Assembly: GCF_940670765.1 (NCBI RefSeq)
Contig: NZ_CALNVW010000050.1
Location: 62,001 to 126,000 of the forward strand
DNA: 64,000 nt
Direction: 5' to 3'
Origin: Streptomyces sp. A 4/2
Lineage (GTDB): Bacteria; Actinomycetota; Actinomycetes; Streptomycetales; Streptomycetaceae
Part shown: positions 24,979 to 33,328 of the stretch, piece after piece
How positions within the stretch are numbered: the first letter of the stretch is position 1
Layout of the letters: the number at the start of each line of letters is the position of its first letter
Notes under the pieces: generated by a model
The model's input: the letters and a program-made list of their open reading frames with translations, nothing else
Database searches by the model: none
What the model was told of the DNA's origin: nothing
Program-made: the position numbers and the translations under genes

Positions 24979-26025
24979 TCAGGCCTGGGTCCAGGCCGCG
25001 AGTGCCAGCCCCGGTTCCGCCTTCTGCCGCGCCACCCGCAGCGTGCCGTCCACGGCGATCACCGCGAGAACCACCCGGCCCGCCGCGTCCACGGCGAGGG
25101 CAGGTGCGCCCAGCGAGGCCTCGCCGGTCTCCGTCCACCACAGCCCGTCCGCCTCACCCTCGGTGGGGCAGGCGGCGATGGCCGGACGGCCGTTGCGGCC
25201 CCGGTAGGCCAGCACCGTGCAGTCGTACCCTTCGACACCGGTACGCAGCACGGCCACCGGCCCGCCGTCCGGCGCCCCGCCCAGCTCCAGGGGTTCGGCG
25301 CCCGCACGGTGGCCCATCACCCCGGCGCCGCCGGAGTCGCACCAGTAGTACGTGGCACGGCCTTCCGCCGTGCACACCCCGGTGGCGGACCCCGCAGCCG
25401 GGGTGGCGGAGACCGGGTCCCCCACGGTGAAGTCGCCGCCCGGCTCCTCCTGGGCCCAGTGCAGCACGTGCTTCTCCGCGGGCGCCAGCACCTCGACGTG
25501 GTCGGCCGGGGCGACCGCGGCGGGCGTCCCGTCCAGCAGCCGGCTGCCCTTCAGGTCCTTCCACCCCTCCCACTTGCCGGACTTGCCCTGCCGGCGCATG
25601 GTCAGGCCGCGGCCCGCGTTGCGCACGAAGACATGGACCCGGCCGTCGGCGCCGACCACCGCCGCCGGGGCGCCGGTCCTGCGGGCGCGGTCGGCGTCCT
25701 TGTAGGGGTTCCCGAGGGAGTGCCACGGTCCGAACGGACGGCCCGTCTGGTACTGCGTCGTATGCATCACCTCGACCCCGCGGGCGCCGTCGCGCCGGGC
25801 CAGCAGATGGACATAGCCGTCCGGGCCCTGTGCCAGGGTCATGTGGGTGAGATCGGGGGCCGCGACGAAGTCCGGCCCGGACCAGTCGGGGCCGCCCGGC
25901 TGCTGCTCGGTCCAGCGCAGAAAGCCGCCGTCCGCGGGGGCGTACGCGCTGAGGCTGCCGTCCTTGCCCCGCAGCAGCCAGCAGCTCGTGGCCGGACCTG
26001 TGGCCTGTACGGAACGCGACGACAT
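24979..26025 (-). CDS. Beta-propeller-like protein B (paralogue of 22216-23457)
   Basis: The protein has 348 aa from the ATG at 26025, or 374 aa from a GTG at 26103 that has GGAGGGG close upstream; the start is open. It shares blocks with protein A in the same order: CWLLRGKDGSLSAYAPADGGFLRWTE versus SWLFKGHDGRLTAYAPARDGLHRWTE, then a GPD(F/L)(V/I) block, QYQTGRPFGPWHSLG, DGRVHVFVRNAGRGLTMRR, GKWEGWKDLKGS, and near the end AVDAAGRVVLAVIAVDGTLRVARQ. No signal peptide, membrane helix or catalytic motif is seen. It follows the permease gene on the same strand but may have its own promoter in the AT-rich bases 26050-26100. The function is unknown; the placement of the two paralogues around the LCP gene is the main clue. 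Confidence 0.7.
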   Translation of the reverse strand: MSSRSVQATGPATSCWLLRGKDGSLSAYAPADGGFLRWTEQQPGGPDWSGPDFVAAPDLTHMTLAQGPDGYVHLLARRDGARGVEVMHTTQYQTGRPFGPWHSLGNPYKDADRARRTGAPAAVVGADGRVHVFVRNAGRGLTMRRQGKSGKWEGWKDLKGSRLLDGTPAAVAPADHVEVLAPAEKHVLHWAQEEPGGDFTVGDPVSATPAAGSATGVCTAEGRATYYWCDSGGAGVMGHRAGAEPLELGGAPDGGPVAVLRTGVEGYDCTVLAYRGRNGRPAIAACPTEGEADGLWWTETGEASLGAPALAVDAAGRVVLAVIAVDGTLRVARQKAEPGLALAAWTQA

Positions 26026-26122
26026 GGCTGGCTGCCAGCCTTCCCTCAACCGGTCATACTTCTGGCCGAGAATAACATTCTGGCTGGTGAGGGCCGATAG
26101 CACCCGGCCCCTCCACCGCGGC

Positions 26123-27601
26123 CTACCGTGCCCCGCGCTGTTCCATCCGGCTGTTCCCGCGCCCGTACGCGAAGTACACGACCGCGCCGATCACCATCCA
26201 GATGCCGAACCGCAGCCAGGTCTCGGCGGGCAGATTCAGCATCAGCCAGAACGAGGCCAGCATCGACAGGATCGGCACCAGCGGCACCAGCGGTGTCCGG
26301 AACGCACGCGGCAGGTCCGGGCGCTTCCTGCGCAGGATCATGACCCCGGCGGCGACCGTGACGAAGGCGAACAGCGTCCCGATGTTGACCAGTTCGGCGA
26401 GTTCGTTGATCGAGGTGAAGCCCGCGACCACCGCGACGATCACGCCGAGCAGGATCGTGGAGCGGTAGGGCGTACCGAACTTCGGGTGCACCCGGGAGAA
26501 GAACTGCGGCAGCAGCCCGTCCCGGCTCATGGCGAAGAAGACCCGGCTCTGGCCGAGCAGCAGGATCATGCAGACGGAGGTGAGTCCGACGGCCGCCCCG
26601 AAACTGATCAGGCCCGCCCAGAAGGGGTGTCCGACCGCCTTGAAGGCATCGGCGAGCGGGGCGTCGGTGGACAGTTGGGTGTACTTCTGCATACCGGTGA
26701 CGACGATCGAGACGGCCACGTACAGCACGGTGCAGATGATCAGCGAACCGAGGATGCCGCGCGGTACGTCCCGCTGCGGGTTGCGGGTCTCCTCGGCCGC
26801 GGTGGCGACGATGTCGAAGCCGATGAAGGCGAAGAAGACGACCGCGGCGGCGGTGAAGATGCCCATCACGCCGAAGGAACCGGGCGTGAACCCGAACATC
26901 AGCTGGACCAGCGGGGCCTTGAGGCCGCTGTCACCCGAGCTGTGCACGGAGGGCGGGATGAAGGGGTGGTAGTTGGAGCCGGTGATGTAGAAGGCGCCCA
27001 CGACGATCACCAGCAGGACGACGGTGACCTTGATGGCGACCACGATCGTCGTCACCCGCGAGGAGAGCTTCATACCGGCGACCAGAATGCCGGTCAGGAC
27101 GAGCACGAGGAGGGCCGCCAGCAGATCGAAGCCGAACTTCCCGCCGTGCGTCCCGGTCAGGAACCGGGGCAGGTTCAGCCCCGCGGTGTCCATCAGCGAA
27201 CGCATGTATCCGGACCAGCCGACGGCCACCACCGCACAGCCCAGGGCCAGTTCGAGGATGAGGTCCCAGCCGATGATCCAGGCGGGCAGCTCCCCGAGCG
27301 AGGCGTACGAGAAGGTGTACGCGGAGCCCGCCACCGGGACCGTCGACGCGAACTCCGCGTAACAGAGGGCCGCGAGAGCGCAGACGACACCGGCCACGAC
27401 GAAGGACAGTGCCACGGCGGGGCCCGCGGTCTGTTTGGCGATCAGGCCGGTCAGTACGAAGATGCCCGTACCGATCACGACACCGACGCCGAAGACCGTC
27501 AGATCGAGCGCGGACAGCGACTTCTTGAGCGTGTGCTCCGGTTCCTCCGTGTCCTGGATGGACTGCTCCACGGATTTCGTCCGGAAGAGACTGCTGCTCA
27601 C
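26123..27601 (-). CDS. APC-family amino-acid permease (cationic amino-acid transporter type)
   Basis: The protein has 492 aa with about 12 transmembrane helices. The first helices carry the APC hallmarks: LDLTVFGVGVVIGTGIFVLTG, ALSFVVAGVVCALAALCYAEFASTVPVAGSAYTFSYASLGELPAWIIGWDLILE. The central segment FFAFIGFDIVATAAEETRNPQRDVPRGI is the conserved loop after helix 6. The length and the C-terminal helices resemble the YhdG/CAT subfamily that takes up basic or branched amino acids by proton symport. GTG start with GGAGG 8 bp upstream. A long gap separates it from dxs; it is probably monocistronic or reads into propeller B. Confidence 0.92.
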   Translation of the reverse strand: MSSSLFRTKSVEQSIQDTEEPEHTLKKSLSALDLTVFGVGVVIGTGIFVLTGLIAKQTAGPAVALSFVVAGVVCALAALCYAEFASTVPVAGSAYTFSYASLGELPAWIIGWDLILELALGCAVVAVGWSGYMRSLMDTAGLNLPRFLTGTHGGKFGFDLLAALLVLVLTGILVAGMKLSSRVTTIVVAIKVTVVLLVIVVGAFYITGSNYHPFIPPSVHSSGDSGLKAPLVQLMFGFTPGSFGVMGIFTAAAVVFFAFIGFDIVATAAEETRNPQRDVPRGILGSLIICTVLYVAVSIVVTGMQKYTQLSTDAPLADAFKAVGHPFWAGLISFGAAVGLTSVCMILLLGQSRVFFAMSRDGLLPQFFSRVHPKFGTPYRSTILLGVIVAVVAGFTSINELAELVNIGTLFAFVTVAAGVMILRRKRPDLPRAFRTPLVPLVPILSMLASFWLMLNLPAETWLRFGIWMVIGAVVYFAYGRGNSRMEQRGAR

Positions 27602-27683
27602 GGGCGTACCTCCACGCTTGTCGTCCTTGCATGATCAGGAGCGCGTGTGTCCGTGTACCCGGCAGCGAGCCTTTTTCACACGA

Positions 27684-27729
27684 ATGAGCCGGTGGGACCA
27701 CCCGTACAGGCTTGGTCCCACCGGCTCAT
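27684..27729 (-). terminator. Terminator after dxs
   Basis: A perfect 17-bp stem (ATGAGCCGGTGGGACCA with its complement) and a 12-nt loop, 31 bp after the dxs stop on the minus strand. Confidence 0.87.
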
Positions 27730-27760
27730 CGGTGGCGCGAGGTGCTGCTGTGCCGTGTGA

Positions 27761-29680
27761 TCAGTCGCGGGCGGGCTCCGCAGCGGCGGACTCGCTCTCG
27801 TAACGGCCGTCGATCTTCGCCACCAGGCCGGTGACCTGGCGGGCGATGTCCGGGGCGGTCAGCCCGATCTCGGCCATGACCTCCTTGCGGGACGCGTGGT
27901 CGAGGAAGCGCGGCGGGATACCGAAGTCCCGCAGCGGTACGTCGACGCCGGCGTCCCGCAGGGCCTGGGCAACGGCCGAACCGACGCCTCCGGCACGGCT
28001 GTTGTCCTCGACCGTGACGACCACCCGGTGCTGCTCGGCGAGCGGGGCGAGTGCCTCGTCGACGGGCTTCACCCAGCGCGGGTCGACGACCGTCGTCGTG
28101 ATGCCCTGCTTGTTGAGCAGTTCGGCGATCTCCAGGCACATCGGGGCCAGCGCGCCGATGGAGACCAGCAGGACGTCCGGCCGGTCCGTACCGGCCTTGC
28201 GCAGCACATCCATGCCGCCGATCTTGCCCACGGCGGGGACGGCCGGACCGACCACGCCCTTGGAGTAGCGCACGACGGTCGGCGCGTCCTCGACCTGGAC
28301 GGCCTCGCGCAGCTGGGCGCGGACCTGCTCGGCGTCGCGGGGCGCGGCGATCCGCAGGGTGGGGACGCACTGGAGGATGGACATGTCCCACATGCCGTTG
28401 TGCGAGGCACCGTCCGTGCCGGTGACACCGGCCCGGTCCAGGACGAAGGTGACACCGCACTTGTGCAGGGCAACATCCATCAGCACCTGGTCGAAGGCGC
28501 GGTTGAGGAAGGTCGCGTAGACGGCGAAGACCGGGTGCAGTCCGCCGGTCGCGAGACCGGCGGCGGACACCGCGGCGTGCTGCTCGGCGATCCCGACGTC
28601 GTACACCCGGTCCGGGAATGCCTTCTCGAACTTCTCCAGGCCGAGCGGCTGGAGCATGGCCGCAGTGATCGCGACGATGTCGGAGCGCTCGTGGCCGAGT
28701 TTGACCATCTCCTCGCCGAAGACCGAGGTCCAGTCCAGGCCTGCCGCGGCGATGGGCAGACCGGTGTCGGGGTGGATCGGGCCGATGCCGTGGAAGTGGT
28801 CGGCCTCGTCCTGCTCTGCGGGCTTGTAACCACGGCCCTTCTCGGTGATGCAGTGCACGATGACCGGTCCGCCGAAGCCCTTGGCCCGCTCCAGCGCGGA
28901 CTCCAGTGCCTCGATGTCGTGACCGTCGATCGGGCCCACGTACTTCAGGCCGAGGTCCTCGAACATGCCCTGCGGGGCGATGAAGTCCTTGAGGCCCTTC
29001 TTCGCGCCGTGCAGCGTCTCGTACAGCGGCTTCCCGACGACGGGGGTGCGCCCCAGGAGGTCCTTGCCGCGGGCCAGGAAACGCTCGTAGCCGTCGGTCG
29101 TGCGGAGCGTGGCCAGGTGATTGGCCATCCCGCCGATGGTGGGCGCGTAGGAGCGCTCGTTGTCGTTGACGACGATCACCAGCGGGCGGTCCTTGGCGGC
29201 GGCGATGTTGTTCAGCGCCTCCCAGGCCATTCCGCCGGTCAGCGCGCCGTCACCGATCACCGCGACGACATGGTCGTCCTTCTTGAGGATCTCGTTGGCC
29301 TTGGCGAGGCCGTCGGCCCAGCCGAGAACCGTCGAGGCGTGCGAATTCTCGATGATGTCGTGGTCGGACTCGGCTCGCGAGGGGTAGCCGGACAGGCCGC
29401 CCTTGCCTTTGAGCTTCGAGAAGTCCTGACGGCCGGTGAGCAGCTTGTGCACATAGCTCTGGTGACCGGTGTCGAAGAGCACCCGGTCCTTGGGGGAATC
29501 GAAGACGCGGTGCAGGGCGATCGTCAGCTCGACGACACCCAGGTTCGGGCCGAGATGGCCACCGGTCTTGGACACGGCGTCGACGAGGAAGGTCCGGATC
29601 TCTCCGGCCAGCTGTTCCAGCTGCTCCGGGCCCAGCCGGTCCAGATCGCGCGGTCCCGTGATGCGGGTCAGCAGCGCCAC
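27761..29680 (-). CDS. dxs: 1-deoxy-D-xylulose-5-phosphate synthase
   Basis: The protein has 639 aa. It catalyses thiamine-diphosphate-dependent condensation of pyruvate and glyceraldehyde 3-phosphate, the first step of the MEP isoprenoid route. N-terminal GGHLGPNLGVVELTIALH and DTGHQSYVHKLLTGR are typical. The TPP-Mg motif is GDGALTGGMAWEALNN, and the pyrimidine domain carries DVGIAEQHAAVSAAGLA and DRAGVTGTDGASHNGMWD. The length is normal. GTG start with GGAGGCACGG immediately upstream. On the upstream side a TAGACT (TAnnnT) about 54 bp before the GTG may be the -10. Confidence 0.97.
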   Translation of the reverse strand: MALLTRITGPRDLDRLGPEQLEQLAGEIRTFLVDAVSKTGGHLGPNLGVVELTIALHRVFDSPKDRVLFDTGHQSYVHKLLTGRQDFSKLKGKGGLSGYPSRAESDHDIIENSHASTVLGWADGLAKANEILKKDDHVVAVIGDGALTGGMAWEALNNIAAAKDRPLVIVVNDNERSYAPTIGGMANHLATLRTTDGYERFLARGKDLLGRTPVVGKPLYETLHGAKKGLKDFIAPQGMFEDLGLKYVGPIDGHDIEALESALERAKGFGGPVIVHCITEKGRGYKPAEQDEADHFHGIGPIHPDTGLPIAAAGLDWTSVFGEEMVKLGHERSDIVAITAAMLQPLGLEKFEKAFPDRVYDVGIAEQHAAVSAAGLATGGLHPVFAVYATFLNRAFDQVLMDVALHKCGVTFVLDRAGVTGTDGASHNGMWDMSILQCVPTLRIAAPRDAEQVRAQLREAVQVEDAPTVVRYSKGVVGPAVPAVGKIGGMDVLRKAGTDRPDVLLVSIGALAPMCLEIAELLNKQGITTTVVDPRWVKPVDEALAPLAEQHRVVVTVEDNSRAGGVGSAVAQALRDAGVDVPLRDFGIPPRFLDHASRKEVMAEIGLTAPDIARQVTGLVAKIDGRYESESAAAEPARD

Positions 29681-29808
29681 CCGTGCCTCCTTGCGTTCGA
29701 ACTGTGATCGAGCTTTGCCAGGTCTGCTGAGTCTAATGTTCCATCCGGGGCGGTCGGCATCGGGCGGTGCGTTCTACGTCACCCGTTCGGAGTAGTAGTA
29801 CGCACGGA

Positions 29809-29840
29809 CGCCCGGCACCGGAACGCTTCCGGGCCGGGCG
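29809..29840 (-). terminator. Terminator after xylH
   Basis: A GC-rich stem (CGCCCGGC-A-CCGGAA with TTCCGGGCCGGGCG, one bulged A) and 3-nt loop just beyond the xylH stop on the minus strand. Confidence 0.7.
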
Positions 29841-29855
29841 CCTGTCGCGTCTGCA

Positions 29856-31142
29856 CTATGCGCGGCCTGCGGACTTCTGGGTCTTGCGGGTCACCGCGTC
29901 GATCACGACGGTGGCCAGCAGGACGCCACCGGTGATCATGTACTGGATGGGTGAGGCGATGCCCTCCAGCGACAGGCCGTACTGGATCGAGACGATCACC
30001 AGCACGCCGAGCAGCGCGTTCCAGGTACGGCCACGGCCGCCGAAGAGGCTGGTGCCACCGATGACGGCGGCGGCGATCGCGTTCATCAGCAGGTCACCAC
30101 TGCCGGCGCCCTGGTTGGCGGTGGCGATCTTGGAGGCGAGGAAGAGCCCGCCGATCGCGGCGAACGTACCGGCGACGGCGAAGACCGAGATCCGGATCAT
30201 CGTGACGTTGATACCGGCACGACGGGACGCCTCGACGGATCCGCCGAGCGCGAAGATCTTGCGGCCGTACGTGGTGCGGCGGAGCAGGAAGTCCGTGCCG
30301 ACCAGGACCACCAGGAAGATCATGACGGCGAGCGGCATGCCCTTGTACTGGTTGTACATGTACGCCACCGCGAAGGCCACGACCGCCAGCGCCCCGGTGC
30401 GCAGCAGGATCTCGCTGAGCGGCCGGGACGGCACCCCTGCGGCCTCGCGGCGCCGGGCGTCGAGGAACGACGAGAGGAAGAAGACCACCACGCCGAGCAG
30501 GGCGAAGCCGTACGCGACGGCCACGTCGGCGAAGTAGTAGCCGGTGATGTTGGCGATGGGGCCGTCACCGGGCAGGTTGATCGTGCCGTTGTCGCCGAGG
30601 ATCTGGAGCATGAAGCCGTTCCAGAACAGCAGACCGGCCAGGGTCACGGCGAACGCCGGGACGCCGATGCGGGCGAAGAAGAAGCCGTGGATCGCACCGG
30701 CGACCGTGCCGGTGAGGATGGACAGCAGCAGCGCCAGCCACTGGTTCATCCCGTGTGTGACGTTCAGCACGGCGAAGGCCGCGCTGGCCACGCCGCTGAC
30801 CGAGCCGACCGAGAGGTCGATCTCACCGAGCAGCAGGACGAAGACGATACCGACGGCGATCATGCCGGTACCGACCATGGTCACCGAGATGTCGGTCAGG
30901 TTGCCCGCGGTGAGGAAGCGCGAGTTCACGCTCTGGAAGACCGCGGCGATGACGATCAGGCCGACGATCACCGGGATGGAGCCGAGGTCGCCCGCGCGTA
31001 TCTTGCGCTTGAACTCGGAGAGGTAACCGGCGAAGCCCTGCTCGCGCACCAGCAGCCGGGGGTCGACCGTGGTCACCGCGGCCGGGGCCGCCGCCTGGGC
31101 GTCCGCCGGGCCGGACGCGGTGGAGGTCTTGTCGATGCTCAC
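29856..31142 (-). CDS. xylH: Sugar ABC transporter permease, XylH type
   Basis: The protein has 428 aa. This is the membrane subunit of a CUT2 (ribose/xylose) importer. An N-terminal cytosolic stretch rich in Ala is followed by about 10-12 helices, with the CUT2 motif VLLLGEIDLSVGSVSGVASAAFAV and the C-terminal GSGDLLMNAIAAAVIGGTSLFGGRGRTWNALLGVL. The helical loop YGRKIFALGGSVEASRRAGINV is the ATPase-coupling loop. Its ATG overlaps the xylG stop (ATGA). The gene order xylF-xylG-xylH next to a ROK regulator matches what I recall as S. coelicolor SCO6009-6011, the xylose importer. Xylose as substrate is therefore inferred from synteny. Confidence 0.92.
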   Translation of the reverse strand: MSIDKTSTASGPADAQAAAPAAVTTVDPRLLVREQGFAGYLSEFKRKIRAGDLGSIPVIVGLIVIAAVFQSVNSRFLTAGNLTDISVTMVGTGMIAVGIVFVLLLGEIDLSVGSVSGVASAAFAVLNVTHGMNQWLALLLSILTGTVAGAIHGFFFARIGVPAFAVTLAGLLFWNGFMLQILGDNGTINLPGDGPIANITGYYFADVAVAYGFALLGVVVFFLSSFLDARRREAAGVPSRPLSEILLRTGALAVVAFAVAYMYNQYKGMPLAVMIFLVVLVGTDFLLRRTTYGRKIFALGGSVEASRRAGINVTMIRISVFAVAGTFAAIGGLFLASKIATANQGAGSGDLLMNAIAAAVIGGTSLFGGRGRTWNALLGVLVIVSIQYGLSLEGIASPIQYMITGGVLLATVVIDAVTRKTQKSAGRA

Positions 31143-31918
31143 TTCTGAACCTCCACACTGCGCGACGCACGACGGGTCACGGCGTTGTCCGTGGCGCCCG
31201 TGATGGCGGCGATGATTTCTTCCTGCGAGGTGGTCTTCACGTCGAAGACACCGTTGTTGCGGCCGAGGCGGAGCACCGCGACCTTGTCGGCGACCGCCTT
31301 GACGTCCGCCATGTTGTGGCTGATGAGCAGCACCGCGTGGCCGCGCTCACGGAGCCGCTCGACCAGGTCGAGCACCTGCGCGGTCTGCTCCACGCCGAGG
31401 GCCGCCGTGGGCTCGTCGAGGATGACGAGCTTCGGCTCGCCCAGCATGGAACGCGCGATGGCGACGGTCTGGCGCTGTCCGCCGGAGAGCGAGGCGATCG
31501 GGATGCGGACACTGGGGATGCGGATCGAGAGCGTGGTCAGCAACTCCCGTGACCTGCGCTCCATTTCGACCTCGTCGAGGATGCCGCGCTTGCGCAGTTC
31601 CCGGCCGAGGTAGAGGTTGCCGACGACATCGATGTTGTCGCAGAGCGAGAGGTCCTGGTAGACGGTCGCGATGCCCAGGTGCTGGGCGTCGTGCGGGCGG
31701 TTGATCTGTACCGCCCTGCCCTCCCACTCGATGACGCCGTCATCGATGGGGTGCACCCCGGCGATCGTCTTGACCAGCGTGGACTTCCCGGCTCCGTTGT
31801 CGCCCACCAGGGCGAGTACTTCACCGCCGTGGGCCTCAAGCTCTACATCGGTGAGCGCCTGGACGGCACCGAATCGCTTGGAGACCCCACGCAACGCCAG
31901 CACGGGCGTAGCGGACAC
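31139..31918 (-). CDS. xylG: Sugar ABC transporter ATPase, single-domain XylG
   Basis: The protein has 259 aa from the GTG at 31918. An ATG lies 9 bp upstream at 31927, but it directly abuts the AAGGAG sequence, so it cannot be read from that site; GTG has the normal 9-nt spacing. Walker A is GDNGAGKST (39-47), the signature LSGGQRQTVAIARS, Walker B LVILDEPTAAL and the H-loop LLISHN. It is half the length of enteric XylG/RbsA, which have two fused ATPase domains, so two copies must dimerise. It is coupled to xylH by a 4-bp overlap. Confidence 0.9.
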   Translation of the reverse strand: MSATPVLALRGVSKRFGAVQALTDVELEAHGGEVLALVGDNGAGKSTLVKTIAGVHPIDDGVIEWEGRAVQINRPHDAQHLGIATVYQDLSLCDNIDVVGNLYLGRELRKRGILDEVEMERRSRELLTTLSIRIPSVRIPIASLSGGQRQTVAIARSMLGEPKLVILDEPTAALGVEQTAQVLDLVERLRERGHAVLLISHNMADVKAVADKVAVLRLGRNNGVFDVKTTSQEEIIAAITGATDNAVTRRASRSVEVQK

Positions 31919-31998
31919 TTGAACCATCTCCTTCGCCGCCTGACCGGCGGGGATGCCACGCTGCCATGAGAGCGCGGTGGCTGAGCAGGGTGTTCCGC

Positions 31999-32044
31999 CC
32001 GGCGCCCGCCCCGTTAGCGGGACGGTGGTGGGGCAAGGCGCCGG
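31999..32044 (-). promoter_or_regulatory. Intra-operon stem-loop between xylF and xylG
   Basis: CCGGCGCC (31999-32006) pairs with GGCGCCGG (32037-32044), and inside it GCCCC pairs with GGGGC. It lies between the binding-protein gene and the ATPase gene. Such hairpins commonly protect or attenuate so that more binding protein than ATPase is made. Confidence 0.6.
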
Positions 32045-32086
32045 ACAGGCTTCAGTGGGTCACGAATCCCTTGCGGAGCAGGGGAG

Positions 32087-33208
32087 TTACTTCAGACCCA
32101 GCTTGTCGCACGCGGCCTTGTAGGCCGGGGTGCAGATCTCGCTGACCTTGTAGATGCCGTCCTTGATGACGGTGTCGGTGATGTTCGCCTTGGTCAGCGA
32201 GACGACCGGGAGGATCACCGAGGGGATGCCCTTGACGCTGACGGTGTCGACCGTGGTCTTGGCGATCGAGTCGAGCTTCTGGCCCTTGGCGAGCGCGACA
32301 GCCATCTCGGCGGCGATCGGACCCTCCTGGATGTACGGCTTGTAGACGCTCATGTACTGCGTCCCGGCCACGATGCGCTGCACACCGGCGAGTTCGGCGT
32401 CCTGCCCGGTGACCGGCGGGATCGGCGAGATACCGGCGGCCTTCAGGGCGGTGATGATGCCGCCGGCCATGCCGTCGTTGGCGGAGTAGACGCCGATGAC
32501 GTTCTTCTTGCCGAGGGCCGTGATCGCGCCCTCCATGTTGGAGTTGGCGTTCTCCGGCTTCCACTCCTTGGTGTCGTACTCCTTGCCGATGTTCACCTTG
32601 CCGTCGAGGACGGAGTGAGCGCCCTTCTTGAAGTCGGCAGCGTTCGGGTCGGTGGAGGAGCCGTTCATCATGACGATCTTGCCGGACTTGGCCTTGGTGC
32701 CGAGCGCCGTGAGCAGGGCCTCGCCCTGCGTCTTGCCGACGGTCACGTTGTCGAACGAGACGTAGGCGTCGATGGGGCCCTGGGCGAGGCGGTCGAAGGC
32801 GACGACGGGGATACCCGCCTCCTTGGCCTTCTTCACCGAGGCCGCGATCGACTTGTAGTCGACGGCGTCCACGATGATGGCGTCCACCCGGTTGGTCACC
32901 ATGGCGTCCATCTGCTGGCTCTGCGTGTCCGGCTGCTGCTTGGCATTGACGTAAGTGATCTTGCCCTTGCCGTGGGTCAGTTCGTCGACCTTCTTCTCGA
33001 TCAACGGCTTGTCGAACTTCTCGTAGCGGGCGGTCTGGTTCTCCGGAAGGAGCAGCCCGATGTTGAGGGCGTCGCCCTTCTTCGCGGAGTTCCCGGCCGG
33101 CTTGTCCTTGTTCCCGCCGGACTCCTTGGCACTGCCACAAGCGGCGAGAGAGACAGCCATCGCGGTGACGGCCACGGCCACGGCGGCACGACGCATCTGC
33201 GTGTTCAC
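32087..33208 (-). CDS. xylF: Sugar-binding lipoprotein of CUT2 ABC importer, XylF type
   Basis: The protein has 373 aa. GTG start with GGAGG 8 bp upstream. Lipoprotein signal MRRAAVAVAVTAMAVSLAAC (Cys24), then a Lys/Gly spacer. The periplasmic-binding fold of the ribose/xylose type begins LNIGLLLPENQTARYEKFDKPLIEKKV and shows the hinge segments DAIIVDAVDYKSIAASVKKAKEAGIPVVAFDR and VIGVYSANDGMAGGIITALKAAG, then VTGQDAELAGVQRIVAGTQYMSVYK, close to enteric XylF. It delivers the sugar to XylGH. A palindrome that covers a TTGACG -35-like box lies about 75 bp upstream. Confidence 0.92.
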   Translation of the reverse strand: MNTQMRRAAVAVAVTAMAVSLAACGSAKESGGNKDKPAGNSAKKGDALNIGLLLPENQTARYEKFDKPLIEKKVDELTHGKGKITYVNAKQQPDTQSQQMDAMVTNRVDAIIVDAVDYKSIAASVKKAKEAGIPVVAFDRLAQGPIDAYVSFDNVTVGKTQGEALLTALGTKAKSGKIVMMNGSSTDPNAADFKKGAHSVLDGKVNIGKEYDTKEWKPENANSNMEGAITALGKKNVIGVYSANDGMAGGIITALKAAGISPIPPVTGQDAELAGVQRIVAGTQYMSVYKPYIQEGPIAAEMAVALAKGQKLDSIAKTTVDTVSVKGIPSVILPVVSLTKANITDTVIKDGIYKVSEICTPAYKAACDKLGLK

Positions 33209-33228
33209 TTCAGAAACCTCCCTGACGA

Positions 33229-33246
33229 GGCCGCGACATTGCGGCC
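33229..33246 (-). promoter_or_regulatory. Hairpin in the xylF leader
   Basis: GGCCGC - GACATT - GCGGCC, a 6-bp stem with 6-nt loop 20 bp before the xylF GTG. It may stabilise the leader or be part of regulation. Confidence 0.4.
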
Positions 33247-33282
33247 GAGGTGCCTGGAGTCAACTCGGCTGTCAGGCCAGCG

Positions 33283-33301
33283 TCAAGGAGTAAATCCTTA
33301 A
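33283..33301. promoter_or_regulatory. Candidate ROK operator upstream of xylF
   Basis: TCAAGGA - GTAAA - TCCTTAA is a near-perfect palindrome (13 of 14 arm bases pair). On the xylF strand it includes TTGACG at its edge, a -35-like box, so a bound repressor would stop xylFGH transcription. The adjacent regulator gene is the obvious candidate; this link is inference. Confidence 0.5.
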
Positions 33302-33328
33302 CGAGATGGCAACGGTGTCATTCCTTCT

